Notes: generated by a model not told the origin, from the letters alone. Numbered from the stretch's first letter, positions 44,081 through 55,468 are shown. The stretch: 64,000 nt of DNA from Dendrolimus kikuchii (GCA_019925095.2 CM034407.1:17428710-17492709), one strand, 5' to 3'. Translations and numbers: made by a program.

Positions 44081-44682
44081 AGTAATTGCGACAAGATTTT
44101 CATTACCTCAAAAATTATCTAATTACTAAAGTTTTTAAACTACAGTCAGGTCCAGAACTAACTAACGACCGTCAACAAAAAAATACATTTCTAGAACAAT
44201 TTCACAGTCCCTCCTAGACTGGCTTGCATAATATCATTTTATTTACCAACTAGCTTCCTGAAGACAGTCGCTGAAGATATCTCTTTAATTCCGCCGCAGC
44301 TAATATTTGTTCGTGAAAGTAAGAAATAAATTGTATTTTTTGTCGTAAAGAGTCCCGCGGCTTTGAGACCGTCGCCCGAGCTTCTATTTAATACGGAGTT
44401 AGTTTTTCATTTTGATATTCCAAAAGATTTTGTTGTTGTTTTCTTACGGGTATTATTCTTAAGTTAAATTTTGTGCTATGACAGAAGCATCTTTTGAATT
44501 GCAATACTAGTGGTCCAAATGTAGTAATAAAAAGTATAAAATAGTTAAATAAACATAAATAGATATATAGAAAACGTAAGCTAAAAGTGTAAAACTAGAA
44601 TTAGTAAAAACATGTAATAGTTATAAGTTCTGTTTTGAAAAAAAAGGAAGAAAATAAAATAAGTAAAAAAAATGAATCCCTA
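44081..44682. other. Unassigned stretch
   Basis: No gene or repeat recognised. Confidence 0.35.
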
Positions 44683-45072
44683 AGGGAAGATTTATATTAG
44701 ACCGGTCTGTGTCCGGGCCGGGGCGGGGCCGGAGCGGAGCCGGGAGCTAAACGGGCGATAAGTCGCCACGGATTTTTTTTAAAATTTCATCTAATGATAA
44801 TGAATTAAAAGTAGCAATCATTTCCATGCTTGGCCCGTACGCAGCACGGAAGAGTATTCGTATTACGACGGGACGTGGAGGGGCCGGGGCGGGGCCGTGC
44901 AACAACAGTGGTGTAGACGAGCGTTGTCCGGGCCCGGACGGGACACGTATCCTGCACTGTGTAATATAAACAGCTTCATACAAAATGTATGTAACGTTTC
45001 AAATTCGTGCCCCGTCCGGGCCACGTACACGGCACGCCCCGGACACGGCCCGGTCTAATATAAATCTTCCCT
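44683..45072. mobile_element. GC-rich MITE with perfect 23-bp TIRs
   Basis: The left end AGGGAAGATTTATATTAGACCGG and the right end are exact inverted complements, flanked by TA on both sides (44,681-44,682 and 45,073-45,074). Subterminal regions are rich in CCGGGCCGGGGC-type words in both orientations, so the whole 390 bp is an imperfect palindrome around an AT-rich middle. A TA target duplication would suit a Tc1/mariner-type or other TA-targeting transposase; the flanks TAA/TTA leave Harbinger possible. No coding. Confidence 0.8.
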
Positions 45073-45778
45073 TACCTTACCTTTCCCCGTGTTAGTAGAT
45101 TTAAGAAAATAAAAAATAAAAAATGAATGAAAAAGACCTCTATCTTAACCAATGATGGAGGAGACGGTGATAAAAAAAAAAAAAAAAAAACTAGTGGTTC
45201 CGGCCGACATGGTCCTGCCCTGAAAAAATAAAAATGTAGAACCCGATTCCATTGCTAGCTACCGGGTCTAATTGTGAATCAAAAACATCCCCGGACCCAC
45301 TCAAGCACTGGTTGAGCCGAGGAACACCTTCTTATAAATTCTTCCTCCCCCATCCCCGCCATCAAGAAAAGAATAAAACTTTAAATGAAGAATGCGCTAA
45401 ATAAGAGACACTAAGGGATTGTCACTGCTGTCACCGCAATAAAAATACGTATAAATTGTTGAAACATATAAATAAAGAAAGAAACTGTTGTAACTGAATT
45501 TAAGTACATTAAACATAATCCTAGTGAGTGTGTGAACCCCCGGGGGACGAGTGCAGTGTGGCGGCGGACTAGTGGCGAGGAAAGTCCTTCCTTGCTTCTT
45601 CCTTGACGTCCCTTTGCCTTCTCCCGGCCATCACATCGCACCCGCAAGCACATAAAATTTTATCAGAATCCTAGAAACCATTTCCAGCGCCAAGTATTTT
45701 GTTTAGATTGACATTTTTAAAATCGTAATATCTTTTGAACGGAATGTCCGATTTTAATAATTAATTAATTTAATTTTT
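45073..45778. other. Mostly unassigned; Helitron-like arm at its start
   Basis: An A20-type run at 45,171-45,190, then CTAG and the family X arm 45,191-45,330 in minus orientation. A minus frame at 45,411-45,653 has no motif. Confidence 0.4.
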
Positions 45779-45992
45779 GCCAGGTGGTAGGGCACTTGCC
45801 CGACTGGATGGCTATCACCCCTGGTCTGAAGTATGTCGCCATAACAACCATGAGTTGTGTTCCGGCATTAGTGATCAGGATCCAGTCTCCCTTAAGGTGT
45901 GCCTTTGGTGTTGCAAATGTCTATAAGCGATGGTAACCGCTTTCCATCAAGTGGGCCGTCTGCCTGTCTGCTGAGCTCCTGCAATAAAAAAA
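45779..45992 (+). mobile_element. A-family retroposon, 5' truncated
   Basis: Starts at GCCAGGTGGTAGGGC, about 100 bp into the family, and ends CTGCAATAAAAAAA. A ~25-bp deletion removes AGAGAGCAGCAGCGC. The start lies within a few bases of the truncated copy at 63,582-63,815. Confidence 0.8.
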
Positions 45993-46009
45993 TATTCAAA
46001 AAGTAACTA

Positions 46010-46180
46010 CAAGTAGTCCTACTATTGGGCTCGAGCCACCCATTTATAGGAGATCGGACAGCATACACGCCACTCTTGCCGAGGTGGATTGTTCTGTACG
46101 TGACACCAATTATCTGGATGTACAAATTTCATCACAATGCGTTCCTTCACCATTAACACGAGGTAATTGTAACAATATAT
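46010..46180 (-). mobile_element. tRNA-derived SINE (family P), 3' part
   Basis: CCTACTATTGGGCTCGAGCC.., CCTTCACCATTAACACGAGG and AATTGTAACAATAT match 8,221-8,345. Confidence 0.5.
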
Positions 46181-46181
46181 A

Positions 46182-46254
46182 TGTATATATATATGTGTGT
46201 GTGTGGGGGGGGGGGTGTGGGTGTGTGTGTGTGTGTGTGGGTGTGTGTGTGTAA
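46182..46254. repeat. GT microsatellite with G11 run
   Basis: Alternating GT with G-runs at 46,205-46,215 and shorter ones beyond; several GGG blocks close together. Confidence 0.85.
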
Positions 46255-46527
46255 AAATCAATTGCTGTTCATTAGTCTCGCTAAAACTCGAGAACGGCTG
46301 GACTGATTTGGCTAATTTTGGTTTTGAATTATTTGTGGAAGTCCAGGGAAGGTTTAAAAGGTGAGTAAATATGCAAAAATGCTTGGAATATAGTAAAAAC
46401 AACAACCTCGCTTTCATTTAGAAACTATTCCTATCTGTCAAACATTTGATGTTCGTCCCGTCGTTCAGAAATAAACCTTTTTTATTTATTGATTCTAAGG
46501 CGGTACGAAGTTTGCCGGGTCAGCTAG
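46255..46527 (+). mobile_element. Helitron-like element
   Basis: Contains GTCTCGCTAAAACTCGAGAACGG and ends GGCGGTACGAAG..GCCGGGTCAGCTAG before T. Its start is obscured by the GT repeat. An (AT)n microsatellite follows directly (46,528-46,573). Confidence 0.55.
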
Positions 46528-46573
46528 TATATATATATATATACATATATATTTATATATATATATATATATA

Positions 46574-47066
46574 CATTAACTCAGAAAACTCCCTAAGCAG
46601 TGCATGCTTTCCGGCTGAGATTAGAAACCGAACCCATTGAATTTGGACGCGAGTGAGCTAACTACTAAGCTTTATTAATTGTGTTTTAATCCAAAATTAC
46701 AAAGCAATTATAAGTTAATTAACTATTACTAAACTAAAACAAAAAATACAATTAGCAAACTTTTCCCGTCTCTTTGAAATTAAAGGAAAACCTTTAATAA
46801 ACTTTTCAAATTTTAAAACAAAAGACGCCTCAAGTCATTTTTAACGAAGTGCCTCAAATAAAGGAACAACGGGGATTTCATGAGAGCGACCTGCAATTAA
46901 AAAAATATCTTCAAAGTGGAAAATTAGCCGAGCTATTAAAATGCGGAACGACAACGGGAGGCGATGTAAAGAGAAAGAGCCAGTGAAAAAACTGCACCGA
47001 TCTCTACAAAGATATAGAGAACACTGGAAGAGTCTACACTAAATCTAATGTATACCAGATTTATTT
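46574..47066. other. Unassigned stretch
   Basis: No gene or repeat recognised. Confidence 0.35.
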
Positions 47067-47458
47067 ATACATACATAACTTCACGCCAGTTCCCTTGCAG
47101 GGTAGGCACGAACAACAGAGCGCCATTCAGACTTATTCTTACACACCTCACTTGCTTCTTTGACATTCATAGCTCTTGTTATGCACCCTCGTCTGTTCTT
47201 AAGGCTCCTGACATCACCTTCTGCTAGTACACGATCAATTTGATCATGGAAGGTGTGTCGTGGCCTTCCACGACTTCTGCATCCATCCACTTTTGCATTG
47301 TATATCTGTTTAGTCATTCTTTCATCATGCATTCTTTCCACATACCCGAACCACCGGAGCATTCCTTTCCTTACCTTCACCCCGACACTCTTTTTTAGAC
47401 CAACTAGTTGTCTTTCTTATTTCGGTATTACGAACGCGGTCCGCGGACGTCACTCTGA
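47067..47458 (-). mobile_element. RTE-B LINE 3' end
   Basis: The minus frame 47,081-47,380, 99 codons, is intact from MKVRKGMLRWFGYVERM to YPARELA. The CATA-type tail complement is at 47,067-47,077. Upstream residues are shifted by a small insertion near 47,405. Confidence 0.85.
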
Positions 47459-47479
47459 TTTATTTATATTTATTACATA

Positions 47480-47777
47480 TCTATACATATAATAAAACTG
47501 TAGAGGTCGAAATTCTGTACAATGAAAAAAATGCTAAAAGCCGAGTCAGGGTAAGAAGTGAAATAGAACTAATTTAGATATTTTTGTCTCTGTTTGTCTG
47601 TATGTTTGTACAGGCTAATCTCCGAAACGACTTGACCGATTTAAATGAAATTTTGTATGATGGTAGCTTATATCTCTGGTCAACATATAGGATACTCTTG
47701 ATCCCGAAAAAATAAAGAGTTCCCGTGGGATAGTTATAATACGGCACCTCGCGGACGAAGTTGCGGGCATCAGCTAG
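47480..47777 (+). mobile_element. Helitron-like element (family N)
   Basis: Begins TCTATACATATAATAAAACT and ends CGCGGACGAAGTTGCGGGC..CAGCTAG before T. Followed without gap by the start of a second copy (47,778-47,880). Confidence 0.7.
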
Positions 47778-47880
47778 TATAATAATAAAAAAGTAGAGGT
47801 CAAATTTCTGTACAACGAAAAATAATGCTAAAAACTGAGTCAGGGGGATGTAAGAAGTGAAATAGAACTAATTTAATTTT
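47778..47880 (+). mobile_element. Helitron-like element (family N), 5' part only
   Basis: TATAATAATAAAAAAGTAGAGG.. parallels the start of the preceding copy and then diverges. Confidence 0.55.
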
Positions 47881-48129
47881 TTTCAACTACTTTCATATTT
47901 GTATGAATATAGCACTTCCATACAATTTGAGATCTGGTTAGGGCAATAGTTATACCTTTTCGCAAAGCGGCCTTTTTATGTATTCTGCGCAAGCATCCCG
48001 TTAGGTAGTTGCACGAAGTTACCACTTGCATTTTGGCTGAAACAGCGACATTCGGTCCCTAGGTGCCAATTAGGAACATTTTAGTTTTCGGCCTGAATGT
48101 ATTTTGTCATGTGTTTCGTGGTGGGGTAA

Positions 48130-48760
48130 TTTTTTTTTTTATTGCATGAGTTCAGCGGACAGGCAGAGAGCCTACCCGATGGTAAGCGGTTACTTTTTTT
48201 TTTTTTATTGCAGAAGATCAGCAGACAGGTAGACGGCCCACTTGATGGAAAGCGGTTACCATCGCCTATGGACATTTGCAACATCAAAGGTGCTACAAAT
48301 GCGCTGCTGCTCTCTTAAGGGAGACTGGAACCTGGTCAGTAATACCGGAACACAACTCAAGGTTGTTATAGCGACATACTTTAGACCAGGGGTGGTAGCC
48401 ATCCAGTCGGGCACATGCCCTACCATCTGGCTGTGGGTTGTTAAGTCGCCTCTTAAGACAGGCCACCCGGCCGCAGGAAATTGTATTCTTTCTCCGTTCC
48501 TGCACGGATAAATCGCCTATAGACATTTGTAACACCAAAGGTGCTGCAGATGCGCTGCTGCTCTCTTAATGGAGACTGGAACCTGGCTACTAATGCGGGA
48601 ACATAACTCAAGGTTGTTATGACGGCATAGTCTTAATCAGGGGTGGTAGCCATCCAAACGGGTAAATACTCTATCACCAAGCTGTGAGTTGTTATGACAC
48701 CTCTTACAACAGTCCGCCGGCCGCAAGAAATTGTATTCTTTCTCCGTTCCTGTATGGATA
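48130..48760 (-). mobile_element. A-family retroposon, split by another A copy
   Basis: 48,130-48,193 is the 3' end of one copy and 48,511-48,760 its 5' part. The join would be GCGGTTAC / ATCGCC, as in intact copies. The full-length copy at 48,194-48,510 sits between. The outer copy is more diverged, consistent with being older. Confidence 0.75.
48194..48510 (-). mobile_element. A-family retroposon, full length, nested
   Basis: Complete minus copy with a T14 start and CACGGATA end, inserted in the same orientation into an older A copy. Confidence 0.85.
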
Positions 48761-48920
48761 AAATATATATAATATAAATAAATAAAATTATTTCAAATTT
48801 TGTTATGTTTAACAGAATCAAATGACTTACCATATTCTGTATTTTTCCACAATTTGGGTAATAGTAACTATATGATCTATATTCAATTTTTTTCTTAAGC
48901 CAGCCTGACATATATATCTA

Positions 48921-49130
48921 CTAGCTGTCCCGGCAGCCGTTGTTCTGCCCTGAAGAAATAAAATTTAGAACCCGATTGCAGCGCCACCTACCGGGTCCAA
49001 ATGTAAGCTATCCTATCTTTCAATTCGGATCAAACTGCGCACGGTGTGCAAATTTGATTAAAATCGGTCAAGTAGTTTAGGAGTCCATCGCGGACAAACA
49101 ACGTGACACGTAATTTATATATATTAAGAT
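48921..49130 (-). mobile_element. Helitron-like element (family X)
   Basis: CTAGCTGTCCCGGCAGCCG at the 3' end (minus) and a TCTTAATATATATAAA-like 5' end. Shares AACCCGATTGCAGCGCCACC. Confidence 0.6.
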
Positions 49131-49269
49131 ATAGTCACAACAACGCGAGCAAAATTTCACTAGCGTAGCAAGTATATTATATTTCATACTAAGCTATGCT
49201 AGTGAAACTTCGTACACGTTTATGTGACTGTTAGGCTCGTTTTACACTGTGATGCCGTTCATGGTTGAA

Positions 49270-49398
49270 GGACGGCCTCTGTGGTTGAGCGGGCGAAGCC
49301 TTTGCCGGCTTACTCCGCAGAGACTCCGGGTTCGATTCCTGACATGATAAAATTCGGAAACGAGTTTTCCGTTATTTACTATGGTCTGGGTGTTTGGG
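49270..49398 (+). mobile_element. tRNA-derived SINE (family J), 3' truncated
   Basis: GACGGCCTCTGTGGTTGAGCGG (A box) and GGTTCGATTCC (B box) are present. The copy ends after TCTGGGTGT, joining CGCGGGCATATCCTAGTATA, which resembles a Helitron end. Confidence 0.75.
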
Positions 49399-49842
49399 TG
49401 TCGCGGGCATATCCTAGTATAACATAAGTTTATCGTCTCATAAAATTTTTTGTTCCGTCCATGCCTAATAAGTAGGTAAAACATCGCTCTGCTGTTTTGT
49501 TGTCTTCTTTCTTTCTATATGAGGTGACAGCTAAGTTACTTAGCAGCTCGCTCCAACCTCTTATACTAAATTTTGTATAACGTTTTTTTTTATCTTGCCA
49601 TGCTTGCAAGGAATTTGTGGAGACATATTGCAGCATAACATTTTAGCACGTCATGTCATTATTATAACTATAACATTATTTTTCATTCCTTTGATTGTCT
49701 TGGTCTTATTGAGTATGCATTGTTTGCTACAACTCCATTAATTCTTCAAAAAGTAATTCTGTAACATAGTTCTGTACAAAACTTATAAAAAAAAAGAATT
49801 TGAGATATAAATAGAATATGAAATATAAAGGAAAAAAAAAAT

Positions 49843-50016
49843 TAGCTAGACGTGTTGCTGGGGAGTTTCTTGCCGCTTCTTCTCCTTTACAGCATCAACA
49901 CGTTGCGAAGCGGTGTACGTAGAATAGGAAGTAAAAATTAAATTTTAACTTACATGTATGACCTTCAAAAAGTGTTCTCCAGTGGAACTTATTTTGAATA
50001 AAAACTTTTGAATGTA
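49843..50016 (+). repeat. Family G repeat
   Basis: AGACGTGTTGCTGGGGAGTT through CTTATTTTGAATAAAAACTTTTGAATG, giving the full 3' end of the family in plus orientation. Confidence 0.6.
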
Positions 50017-50150
50017 TCGCCAAGTAACCTTCTTTCGGCATATACAAACTTTTCTTTATTATTCAAATTCTTCCTTTAAATCTGACGGCGCGTTTCCCGT
50101 TTCGCACTTCACGTCAATCATTCATCTCATGACATCAAATAAAATAAAAT

Positions 50151-50276
50151 CGCCAGTTCCCTTGCGGGGTAGGCACGAGCAACAGAGCGCCATTTAGGCC
50201 CATTCTTACACACCCCACTTGCTTCTTTGACATTCATAATTCTTTTCATGCATGCTCGTCTGTTCTTAAGGCTTCA
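50151..50276 (-). mobile_element. RTE-B LINE 3' tip
   Basis: Complement of the last ~40 codons (NRRACMKRIMNVKEASGVCK.., ..RSVARAYPARELA-like). It joins directly to the RTE-C copy. Confidence 0.75.
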
Positions 50277-50299
50277 TATACATATATAAAATAACATAA

Positions 50300-50745
50300 A
50301 ATTTTATATGGCAATGAAGCGTGGCCTGTCCTTGAACGACACAAGCAAGAACTGCGTGTCACGGAGATGAATATGCTGCGATGGATGTGTGGAGTGACGC
50401 GGAAAAACCGAGTCAGGAACTCCCGCATCCGCGGCAGTCTTCATGTCCGTGACATAGCAGACAAATTGCAAGAGTGTCGCTTACGTTGGTACGGCCACGT
50501 TTTACGGAGACCGGCTAATTATGTGGGGAACAAATGTCTAGCCATGCCGCCTCCGCCAGGTCCCGGTCGAAGGGGAAGGCCCAAGAAATGTTGGCTGGAC
50601 GTTGTGAAGGATGACATGCGTACCAATGGTCTCAAAACGGGGGATGCTGAAGACCGCGCGAAGTGGAGTAGAAAAAGTAGGAAAGCGGACCCTGGGCGTC
50701 GGGAGCGAACGCTCCGAACGCAACCGGATGATGATGATGATATAA
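50300..50745 (+). mobile_element. RTE-C LINE 3' end, best-preserved copy
   Basis: The plus frame 50,367-50,750 (127 codons) is open: MNMLRWMCGVTRKNRVRNSR, KLQECRLRWYGHVLRRPANY, GPGRRGRPKKCWLDVVKDDM, GDAEDRAKWSRKSRKADPGR, QPDDDDDIK. Upstream sequence at 50,300-50,366 continues the tail. This is the C-terminus of an RTE-clade ORF2 with a (GAT)n tail. The ORF lacks RT and endonuclease domains. Confidence 0.85.
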
Positions 50746-50879
50746 AATAACATAAAATAAATATATCGCGCCCGCAACATACTGTAAATTAAAATTAATA
50801 TCTACATAAAATAATTAATTACTACATGGACAATATAAATAAAAAATAACATATAATCCTTACCAACATTTAGAAATTT

Positions 50880-51270
50880 ACTCAGAAAACACTATTGTCC
50901 ATAAATAGCCATGTCTGATTAACACAATATAATTATGCTAATACATTTATTATATAATATATGTATTTTGTAATATATTTTTGTATATGTATATATTTGT
51001 ATATTATATTTATGACTATGTATATATGTATGTATTTGTATATTTATTTGTTAAATTAGTTTGAGTATTTATGTGTCCCTTGCCTTTTTCCTGCACCACC
51101 TACATCACCTGATTCAAATTTGTTTTTGATTTAGGTTGCCTGGAAGAGATCGCTTTGAGCGATAAGGCCGCCTATTGTATCGCCTAGTAAATATTGTTAA
51201 TATGGTCTGTTTTTGTAATTGTATGTTTTGGTGTGCAATAAAGAGTTATCTCTCTCTCTCTCTCTATAAT
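50880..51270 (+). mobile_element. LINE 3' UTR end (family I), full
   Basis: AGCCATGTCTGATTAACAC.., the GATCGCTTTGAGCGATAAGGC stem, GGTCTGTTTTTGTAATTG, TGTGCAATAAAGAG and a (TC)n tail at 51,249-51,265. This uninterrupted copy shows that 33,987 and 34,888 are neighbours in the intact family. Confidence 0.75.
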
Positions 51271-51838
51271 ATACTCACATCACCTTATAAATAAATACAT
51301 AAAATAAACAATATTCCTAAGTTTAAACATACAAGTGCAAAGGTAAAGAGTGAAGTATACTGAGACGAGAAGCAGCTGTGTTTCATGTCCATTTATCAGG
51401 TGAGGGCGTGCTTATCCTCCGATTCCCATTCAAAATTGTCCCACACTCCTATTTTCTTACTTTGATACAGTTCGCTTAACGCTAAATCCAGCGCCGCCGC
51501 ACCAGTCACACAGTGGGTTAGAGCGTCCCACAATATTAGTAAATATACGAAAGAGGTCAGCAGATCTTAAGTTTAAACTTCGTTTGATATTCCCTTAACA
51601 CCAACTACTAAGTTAGCATATACGATAGTTTACCCAGTTCCTCGTTACACTGTACAGTTGTGTACAGTGTAATGAACAGAAGTCGCTTCCCAAACTTTTA
51701 GCCATTATCTTTTACAACCAGCCCTAACTGCCTGTTCAACATAACCTCGCGGAAGTGAACCGTTTTCGGCGTCCGCGAGTCGCTAATGAAAATATTTTTA
51801 ATTTTATGCAAAAACTGTTTTTGTTGACTGTACTTTTT
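51271..51838. other. Unassigned; contains a 12-bp perfect hairpin
   Basis: TTACACTGTACA-GTTG-TGTACAGTGTAA at 51,645-51,672. No gene recognised. Confidence 0.5.
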
Positions 51839-52155
51839 ATCCGTGCAGGAACGGAGAAAGAATACAATTTCCTGCGGCCGGGCGGCCTGTCGTAAGAGGC
51901 GACCAAACAACCCACAGTCAGGTGGTAGGGCATTTGCCCGACTGGTTGGCTACCACCCCTGGTCTAAAGTATGCCGCCATAACAACCTTGAGTTGTGTTC
52001 CGGCATTAGTGACCAGGTTCCAGTCTCCCTTAAGAGAGCAGCAGCGCATTTGTAGCACCTTTGGCATGGCAAATGTCCATAGGCGATAGTAACCGCTTTT
52101 CATCAAGTGGGCCGTCTGCCTGTCTGCTGAACTCCTGCAATAAAAAATAATAAAA
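51839..52155 (+). mobile_element. A-family retroposon, full length
   Basis: Complete plus copy ending CTGCAATAAAAAATAATAAAA. Confidence 0.85.
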
Positions 52156-52326
52156 ACAACCTTGAGTTGTGTTCCGGCATTAGTGACTAGGTTCCAGTCA
52201 CCCTTAAGAGAGCAGCAGCGTATTTGTAGCACCTTTGGTGTGGCAAATGTCCATAGGCGATGGTAACCGCTTTCCATCAAGTGGGCCGTTTGCCTGTCTG
52301 CTGAACTCATGCAATAAAAAAAAAAA
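52156..52326 (+). mobile_element. A-family retroposon, 5' truncated, tandem to previous
   Basis: Starts at ACAACCTTGAGTTGTGTTCC directly after the A-rich tail of the preceding copy and ends CATGCAATAAAAAAAAAAA. Both copies share the otherwise rare GGCA/GTGT..GGCAAATGTCC variant. Confidence 0.8.
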
Positions 52327-52485
52327 CTTTCTCTAGAATTCTGTAACCTTAGCTTTTATTGCTGGAGCACAGCCAACTAACGTGTGTCAGCTCTAAGGCA
52401 CGACTGGAGTTTACTCTTTAAATGAATGATACATGTGCAGTATGTGCATGTAAGCGGCGACAGTGGCCGAAAAAAAAACAATTGC

Positions 52486-52660
52486 TTAGTATTTTATTAA
52501 GTTTTCGCAACTAGTACACATAATTAAACTACGTTTAAACGATTTTAAGCTCGGTATTTTATGTGATTTTTATTATTCTGACGTTTCGGCCACTCTTCAG
52601 TAGCTGTAATCACAGAAGGCAGACATGTCAAGTATATTGTTTAATATATGTATATTATAA
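52486..52660 (-). repeat. Dispersed repeat AA
   Basis: Complement of AGTGGCCGAAACGTCAGAAT.., AAAATCGTTTAAACGTAG. A plus copy is at 60,487-60,612. Confidence 0.55.
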
Positions 52661-52668
52661 TATTGTTT

Positions 52669-53063
52669 AGTGACGCTCGCGGACCGCGTTCGTAATACCG
52701 AAGTAAGAAAGAGAGTTGGTCTGAAATAGAGTGTCGGGGTGAAGGTAAGGAAAGGAATGCTCCGGTGGTTCGGGCATGTGGAAAGAATGCATGATGAAAG
52801 AATGACTAAACAGATATACAATGCAAATGTGGATGGATGCAGAAGTCGTGGAAGGCCACGACACACCTTCCATGATCAAATTGATCGTGTACTAGCAGAA
52901 GGTGATGTCAGGAGCCTTAAGAACAGATGAGCGTGCATGACAAGAGTTATGAATGTCAAAGAAGCAAGTGAGGTGTGTAAGAATAAGCCTAAATGGCGCT
53001 CTGTTGTCCGTGCCTACCCCGCAAGGGAACTGACGTGAAGTTATGTATGTATGTATGTATGTA
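52669..53063 (+). mobile_element. RTE-B LINE 3' end
   Basis: NTEVRKRVGLK, a stop, then MKVRKGMLRWFGHVERMHDE, NANVDGCRSRGRPRHTFHDQ, DVRSLKNR and a stop (CGA to TGA). The remaining tail and (TATG)5 follow. Confidence 0.85.
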
Positions 53064-53660
53064 CTTTTTGTCTATGGTTATTATTTACTCTATGGAAGAC
53101 TAATCTAATTTACCACCGCTTCGCAACATGTTGTTACTTGAAAAGAAGAAGCGACGCAAGAAACTCGTCAGCAACATGTAATAATTTCTAACTATAGTCT
53201 CGCTAAAACTCAAAAACGTCCTGACTTCGCTCTAATACAGGGTTGGTTTAAAAGAAATAAAAAATTATCGCTTTTGAGTTAAGACTCAAAATTTTCACTC
53301 CTAACAAAATTTCCATAACGGTCATGGTTAAAATCGATTCTGAAGGAGTAAACTCCAAGACCTCTATCAGACGAGTGGATAGGTTTCCATAAAGATGATG
53401 AGCCCTGGAACCCATGGGTGGCAACAGGGTATCAATTCTGGATTCCATTTCCATTTGACATAGTACCTAAATATTTTAGATTGCATAGACTGAAATTGTT
53501 ACTCTATTTATATTCAATTTATTTGACTTTAATTGCATGCATAACTTAAAATCTAAATGTTTTAGTATTAATATAATTTAAAATGGAAAAGTTATAAAAC
53601 ACAAATATTTAAATATTTGTACGACCATAGGTCAGATACATTGATATGACAGGTGTCATT
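53064..53660. other. Family G fragment, then unassigned
   Basis: 53,095-53,180 is a family G fragment in minus orientation. A minus frame at 53,248-53,454 (MEMESRIDTLLPPMGSRAHH..) has no recognised family and is not called. Confidence 0.4.
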
Positions 53661-53662
53661 TA

Positions 53663-54150
53663 CAGGTGTACAAAACCATTATTAGAACTGTCCTTTTATA
53701 CGGCAGTGAAGCGTGGCCTGTACTTGAGCGACACAAGCAGGAGCTGCGTGTCACTCAATGAATATGCTTCGGTGGATGTGTGGAGTCACGCGGAAGGATC
53801 GCGTCAGGAACTCCCGCATCCCCGGTAGTCTTTACATCCGTGACAAAGCAGATAAACTGCAAGAGAGTCGCTTACGATGGTACGGCCACGTTTTACGGAA
53901 ACCGGCTAGTTACGTGGGGAACAAATGTCTAGCCATGCCGCCTCCGCTAGGTCCCAGACGAAGGGGTAGACCCAAGAAATGCTGGCTTGACGTTGTGTAG
54001 GATGACATGCGTACCAATGGTCTCAATACAAGGGAAGCCGAAGATCGCGCGAAGTGGAGAAGAAAAGTAAGAAAGCGGACCCTGGACGTCGAAATGATCA
54101 CTGCGAACGCAACCAGGATTTAACGCTCGTATGCTGATGATGATGATGAG
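53663..54150 (+). mobile_element. RTE-C LINE 3' end, frameshifted
   Basis: VYKTIIRTVLLYGSEAWPVL and RHKQELRVTQ end at a stop caused by a one-base loss near 53,755 relative to the copy at 50,300. The next frame, MNMLRWMCGVTRKDRVRNSR to CWLDVV, ends at a TAG (AAG in the other copy) at 53,998-54,000. (GAT)n tail at 54,131-54,150. Confidence 0.8.
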
Positions 54151-54630
54151 GTCAGATACTGTGTTACTAGTCACACTGTTTTACCAACTATTGTCGACAT
54201 ATCACTACCTGTATCTTTGTAAATAAAGATTCATTCATTCATTCATTCATTCATTCATTCGTTCATCCACAAATACGCAACCATTCGTTTCTTTATTCAT
54301 AATAATTTAAGTTCATATCGAAGTTTCAATTTACTATCTAATACAAACTATAAGCCCTTGCAACTTGTTAGGTAGTTAATAACTTAGTTTCAAGTTAGTT
54401 CCAAGTTGGCTTAATTTGGTCCGGTGCACTGAACAATTGCTAAACATCAAATCCATTCACCAGTATTCAGCAGCTACTTACAAGCTTATAGTACTTATGA
54501 AACTTAAAGAATATTAAACTTGAACAAATAAGTTACAAAAATATTTTTGTAATTCCTAACTGAAAGCGGTCTGGTACCGACTAGATTTTTGAGTTTAATT
54601 TTAATTTATATTTTATATACTCGTAGTTAG
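54151..54630. other. Unassigned; (ATTC)n microsatellite
   Basis: GTAAATAAAG and then (ATTC)9 at 54,227-54,265 look like a LINE tail. The rest is unassigned. Confidence 0.4.
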
Positions 54631-55051
54631 TACATACATACATACATAACTTCAAGCCAGTTCCCTTGCGAGGTAGGCACGAACAACAGAGCGCCATTTA
54701 GGCTTATTCTTACACACCTCACTTGCTTCTTTGACATTCATAACTCTTGTCATGCACGCTCGTCTGTTCTTAAGGCTCCTGACATCACCTTCTGCTAGTA
54801 CACGATCAATTTGATCATGGAAGGTGTGTCGTGGCCTTCCACGACTTCTGCATCCATCCACTTTTGCATTGTATATCTGTTTAGTCATTCTTTCCACATG
54901 CCCAAACCACCGGAGCATTCCTTTCCTTACCTTCACCCCGACACTCTCTTTCAGACCAACTCTCTTACTTCGGTATTACGAACACGGTCCGCGAGCGCCA
55001 CTCCGCAGATTTTGCGCAGTGCTCGCATCTCGACCGCGTTTACTCTACTTT
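54631..55051 (-). mobile_element. RTE-B LINE 3' end
   Basis: Minus frame 54,652-54,936, 94 codons, with a 6-codon deletion (HDER.. missing) between RWFGHVER and MTKQIYN. The remainder is intact to the stop. Confidence 0.85.
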
Positions 55052-55468
55052 ATATAGTTAGTGTAGATTAGTATTTATGTAATGATTGGGTAGAAGATAT
55101 TATGTTATTGTAATTTTGGTATTGCCATCTATTTATTTCGATGCTTATGATAGGTACAACATATTGCCATGCCTGTCTTCCATAGAGAAAGGCAGAGACA
55201 ATAGATCTCCACTTGCTACGATCATGACAAACACTTTTCGCGTCATCTACTTTCACTCCATTCGTATGTGGCGAATAGAGCCTCCTTATTTACACCTACT
55301 TGCCGGCAGGCCACATTTTATAGATATTAATTAACAACTGTCAACACAGATTAGATTAGAGAGTGAAATGTCGTCATTAAATACATATTTTAAATCCTAA
55401 TTAATCTAATCATGTAGTACATGTTAATTGTTTTGGCTATGTACATATCAAACGCAAAATTATAAATA
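55052..55468. other. Unassigned stretch
   Basis: The minus reading at 55,205-55,256 (KVDDAKSVCHDRSKWRSIVS) is reminiscent of another RTE tail (A..VC.DR..WRS.V); otherwise nothing recognised. Confidence 0.4.

Noticed and set aside
44683..45072. CpG-island promoter of a host gene
   Set aside because: Perfect TIRs and TA flanks explain the GC-rich block as a transposon.
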